NCBI GenBank assembly: GCA_002733465.1
Contig: NVVT01000011.1
Coordinates: 156,184 to 172,416 of the forward strand
DNA length: 16,233 nt
Direction of reading: 5' to 3'
From: Kangiella sp.
GTDB taxonomy: Bacteria; Pseudomonadota; Gammaproteobacteria; Enterobacterales; Kangiellaceae
Each line of letters opens with the position of its first letter. The stretch's first letter is position 1. Positions 14,548 to 16,233 of this stretch are shown in pieces. Both the position numbers and the translations under genes were made by a program. The notes below the pieces were generated by a model. It saw only the letters and a program-made list of their open reading frames with translations. It had not been told where the DNA came from and did no database searches.

Positions 14548-15567
14548 TTAAAAAACCTCACTCATAGGCCACCGAGGATGCACTTTAATAGCATAACTAT
14601 CCGGCACAACAGGGCTTTCCTTAACAAAATGACAATACCCCGCATATGCAATCATCGCACCATTATCAGTACAATATTCATGTCTAGGATAAAAAACCTC
14701 CCCATCAAACTGTTTCATTAAATCGGCAAGTTTCTCGCGTAAAGCAAGGTTAGCACTCACTCCACCTGCAACTACTAACGACTTTCGTCCAGTTTGCTTA
14801 ATCGCTCGTTTGCACTTAATCGCCAAAGTATCCACAACCGCATCTTGAAACGCCTTTGCAATATCCGCTTTACTTTGCGGGCTACCATCTGATGCCGCTA
14901 TTTTATTAGCAGCAAAAGTTTTAAGTCCACTAAAACTAAAATCTAACCCAGGTCTATCAGTCATTGGTCTAGGAAAACGTAAAGTTTCATCGGTTCCTTT
15001 TTCCGCCAATTTAGCTAATATCGGCCCTCCGGGGTAATCAAGCCCCATAATTTTCGCGGTTTTATCAAAGGCTTCTCCCGCAGCATCATCAATTGACTCG
15101 CCAATAATGTCATAATCACCTAATCCCTTCACATCCACCAACATGGTATGTCCACCAGAGACTAGTAATGCTAAAAAGGGATACTCTGGTTTATTTTCTT
15201 CTAGCATTGGCGCTAGCAAATGACCTTCTAAATGATGAACACCAATAGATGGTAACTTCCACGCATAAGCCAAGGACTGACCGATAGTCGCTCCCACTAA
15301 CAACGCACCAATAAGGCCGGGTCCTTGTGTGTAGGCAATTGCTGACAAATCTTTTTGAGTGCAATTCGCTTCTTTTAGGCTCGCTTCAACTAAAGGGATT
15401 ATTTTTCTCACGTGATCTCGAGAGGCTAGTTCAGGAACTACTCCCCCATACTCACCATGCATCGCAACTTGAGAATAAAGTTGGTGGGCAATAATGCCTT
15501 TTTTTTCATCATAAATTGCAATGGCTGTTTCATCACAAGAGGTCTCTATACCAAGTATTTTAGTCAT
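14548..15567 (-). CDS. tsaD: tRNA threonylcarbamoyladenosine synthase subunit TsaD
   Basis: A 339-residue ASKHA-fold protein that, with TsaB and TsaE, transfers the threonylcarbamoyl group made by TsaC onto A37 of ANN-decoding tRNAs. The N-terminus MTKILGIETSCDETAIAIYD, quoted in part as GIETSCDET (6-14), is canonical. The metal-binding HLEGH is at 112-116, LLVSGGHTMLV follows at about 134-144, and PGGPILAKLAEKG and DFSFSGLKT are intact. The size matches E. coli TsaD (337 aa), and the essential family makes a real gene certain. It is divergent from rpsU, the classic gammaproteobacterial arrangement, and has its own good promoter upstream. Confidence 0.98.
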   Translation of the reverse strand: MTKILGIETSCDETAIAIYDEKKGIIAHQLYSQVAMHGEYGGVVPELASRDHVRKIIPLVEASLKEANCTQKDLSAIAYTQGPGLIGALLVGATIGQSLAYAWKLPSIGVHHLEGHLLAPMLEENKPEYPFLALLVSGGHTMLVDVKGLGDYDIIGESIDDAAGEAFDKTAKIMGLDYPGGPILAKLAEKGTDETLRFPRPMTDRPGLDFSFSGLKTFAANKIAASDGSPQSKADIAKAFQDAVVDTLAIKCKRAIKQTGRKSLVVAGGVSANLALREKLADLMKQFDGEVFYPRHEYCTDNGAMIAYAGYCHFVKESPVVPDSYAIKVHPRWPMSEVF

Positions 15568-15610
15568 TGTAGGGCTTTCTTAATTGTTTAATTTCTAATC
15601 TATAACGAAG

Positions 15611-15639
15611 ATCATACCCTGCATTTGTTGTATCATCAA
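15611..15639 (-). promoter_or_regulatory. Sigma-70 promoter of tsaD
   Basis: On the minus strand TTGATG (15634-15639) and TATGAT (15611-15616) are separated by exactly 17 bases, 44 bases before the tsaD ATG. Both hexamers are near consensus. Confidence 0.6.
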
Positions 15640-15679
15640 AATCTATCGTAATTACTTGTGTTTTCGATGCTATTTTCCT

Positions 15680-15708
15680 TTGCATCCACCTATAAAAAGC
15701 TGTAGAAT
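15680..15708 (+). promoter_or_regulatory. Sigma-70 promoter of rpsU
   Basis: TTGCAT (15680-15685) and TAGAAT (15703-15708) are spaced by 17 bases. They are followed by a G/C-rich start region, CTGCGCCC, of the kind that makes ribosomal promoters sensitive to ppGpp. Transcription would begin near 15715, leaving a leader of about 87 bases before rpsU. Confidence 0.65.
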
Positions 15709-15801
15709 CTGCGCCCTCGTCGATTGTGACGAATTTTTAACCAAATTTTGGGAAAGCCTCAATAAAGAGACTTTCTAAGACAACCAGCTAGGATAATTTC
15801 A

Positions 15802-16017
15802 ATGCCAGCAGTTAAACTAAAAGATAACGAACCTTTTGATATTGCACTACGTCGCTTCAAGCGTTCATGTGAAAAAGCAGGAATTCTTGCTGAAGTTCGT
15901 CAACGTGAACATTATGAAAAACCTACTTCTGTACGTAAGCGTAAGAAAGCTGCTGCAGTGAAGCGTCATTTAAAGCAAGTTTCTCGTGATTCTATTAAGC
16001 GTAAACGTCTTTATTAG
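15802..16017 (+). CDS. rpsU: 30S ribosomal protein bS21
   Basis: A 71-residue, strongly basic small-subunit protein that sits near the anti-Shine-Dalgarno end of 16S rRNA and helps initiation. The sequence PAVKLKDNEPFDIALRRFKR (2-21), CEKAGILAEVRQREHYEKP and a terminal KRKRLY match the family along the full length (E. coli also 71 aa). AGGA lies eight bases before the ATG. It opens the macromolecular synthesis operon; a hairpin separates it from yqeY. Confidence 0.98.
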   Translation: MPAVKLKDNEPFDIALRRFKRSCEKAGILAEVRQREHYEKPTSVRKRKKAAAVKRHLKQVSRDSIKRKRLY

Positions 16018-16031
16018 AACAAACGAAAAAA

Positions 16032-16064
16032 TAGATTTAACCGGTAAAAACTTGGTTAAATCTA
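16032..16064 (+). terminator. Hairpin terminator or attenuator after rpsU
   Basis: TAGATTTAACC (16032-16042) pairs perfectly with GGTTAAATCTA (16054-16064) over 11 bp around an 11-base loop, followed by CATTTTAT. It starts 15 bases after the rpsU stop. A partial terminator at the same place in the E. coli rpsU-dnaG-rpoD operon lets rpsU be made in excess. The short, interrupted T run suggests leaky termination here too. Confidence 0.65.
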
Positions 16065-16103
16065 CATTTTATCAACTCCACATTTAACTGATTTATAACT
16101 GCT

Positions 16104-16233
16104 ATGTCTGATTTATTATTACAAATCAAAGCTGATATGAAAGATGCGATGCGCAACAAAGAAAAAGTGCGCTTAACCGCTATTCGTATGTTGCTGGCAG
16201 CCATTAAACAGATTGAAGTCGATCAGAGAATTG
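16104..16233 (+). CDS. yqeY: YqeY/GatB-domain protein, N-terminal part
   Basis: The first 43 codons are visible before the window ends. MSDLLLQIKADMKDAMRNKE followed by VRLTAIRMLLAAIKQIEVDQR matches the start of YqeY proteins, which resemble the tRNA-binding tail domain of GatB. Their exact function is unsettled. The gene commonly lies between rpsU and dnaG in gammaproteobacteria, so dnaG and rpoD are expected beyond the edge. No strong ribosome binding site is visible, and expression probably depends on read-through of the rpsU hairpin. Confidence 0.9.
   Translation, partial: MSDLLLQIKADMKDAMRNKEKVRLTAIRMLLAAIKQIEVDQRI

Noticed and set aside
14470..14721. Plus-strand 83-residue frame over the tsaD end
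   Set aside because: It is mostly antisense to conserved tsaD codons and begins inside the hairpin of the spacer.

Overview
The window looks like an AT-rich gammaproteobacterial chromosome. The gene content and order (bifunctional PBP1B with UB2H domain, GspA/GspB type II secretion accessory proteins, a GlyGly-CTERM surface protein, folB-folK overlap, plsY, tsaD divergent from rpsU, then yqeY) fit marine Gammaproteobacteria. A Kangiella/Aliikangiella-like host is my best guess, but the sequence does not prove it. Apart from one repeat-rich island the window is ordinary chromosomal housekeeping DNA.

Layout. 1-375: C-terminus of a secreted choice-of-anchor B-type protein ending in a GlyGly-CTERM sorting signal. 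377-5251 (minus): gspA-gspB-mrcB, apparently one operon, pairing a secretin/peptidoglycan accessory complex with a peptidoglycan synthase. 5252-5491: divergent intergenic region with a perfect 14-bp palindrome. 5492-6715: cca. 6733-7998 (minus): a type II-like sulfide:quinone oxidoreductase. 8298-10803 (minus): uppP, a small membrane protein, a short G/C-block repeat, and a MidA-type methyltransferase. 10890-11660: folM-like pteridine reductase. 11657-12423: a repeat island built around a DUF559 endonuclease-like gene. 12436-13271 (minus): folB-folK, with folK starting at an overlapping GTG. 13371-13937: plsY. 14110-14334: an orphan RpoD-like region 4 protein. 14335-14547: hairpin-rich spacer. 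14548-15567 (minus): tsaD. 15802-16233: rpsU and the start of yqeY, the head of the macromolecular synthesis operon, which in related bacteria continues to dnaG and rpoD outside this window.

How the genes work together. Cell envelope functions dominate: GspA/GspB and PBP1B at the peptidoglycan layer, UppP recycling the lipid carrier, PlsY starting phospholipid synthesis, and a GlyGly-CTERM protein of the kind exported by type II secretion. FolM, FolK and FolB form a pterin/folate group that the DUF559 island now splits. Cca, TsaD, RpsU and YqeY belong to tRNA maturation and translation.

Most interesting parts. (1) The DUF559 island: an endonuclease-fold gene between two inverted-repeat elements with hairpin ends. 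Its leader and ribosome binding site are duplicated without a gene on the far side, its stop codon lies inside one repeat end, and a second repeat family is inserted into the other element. (2) A 74-residue stand-alone sigma-70 region 4 close to the rpsU operon, with the usual -35-contacting residues changed.
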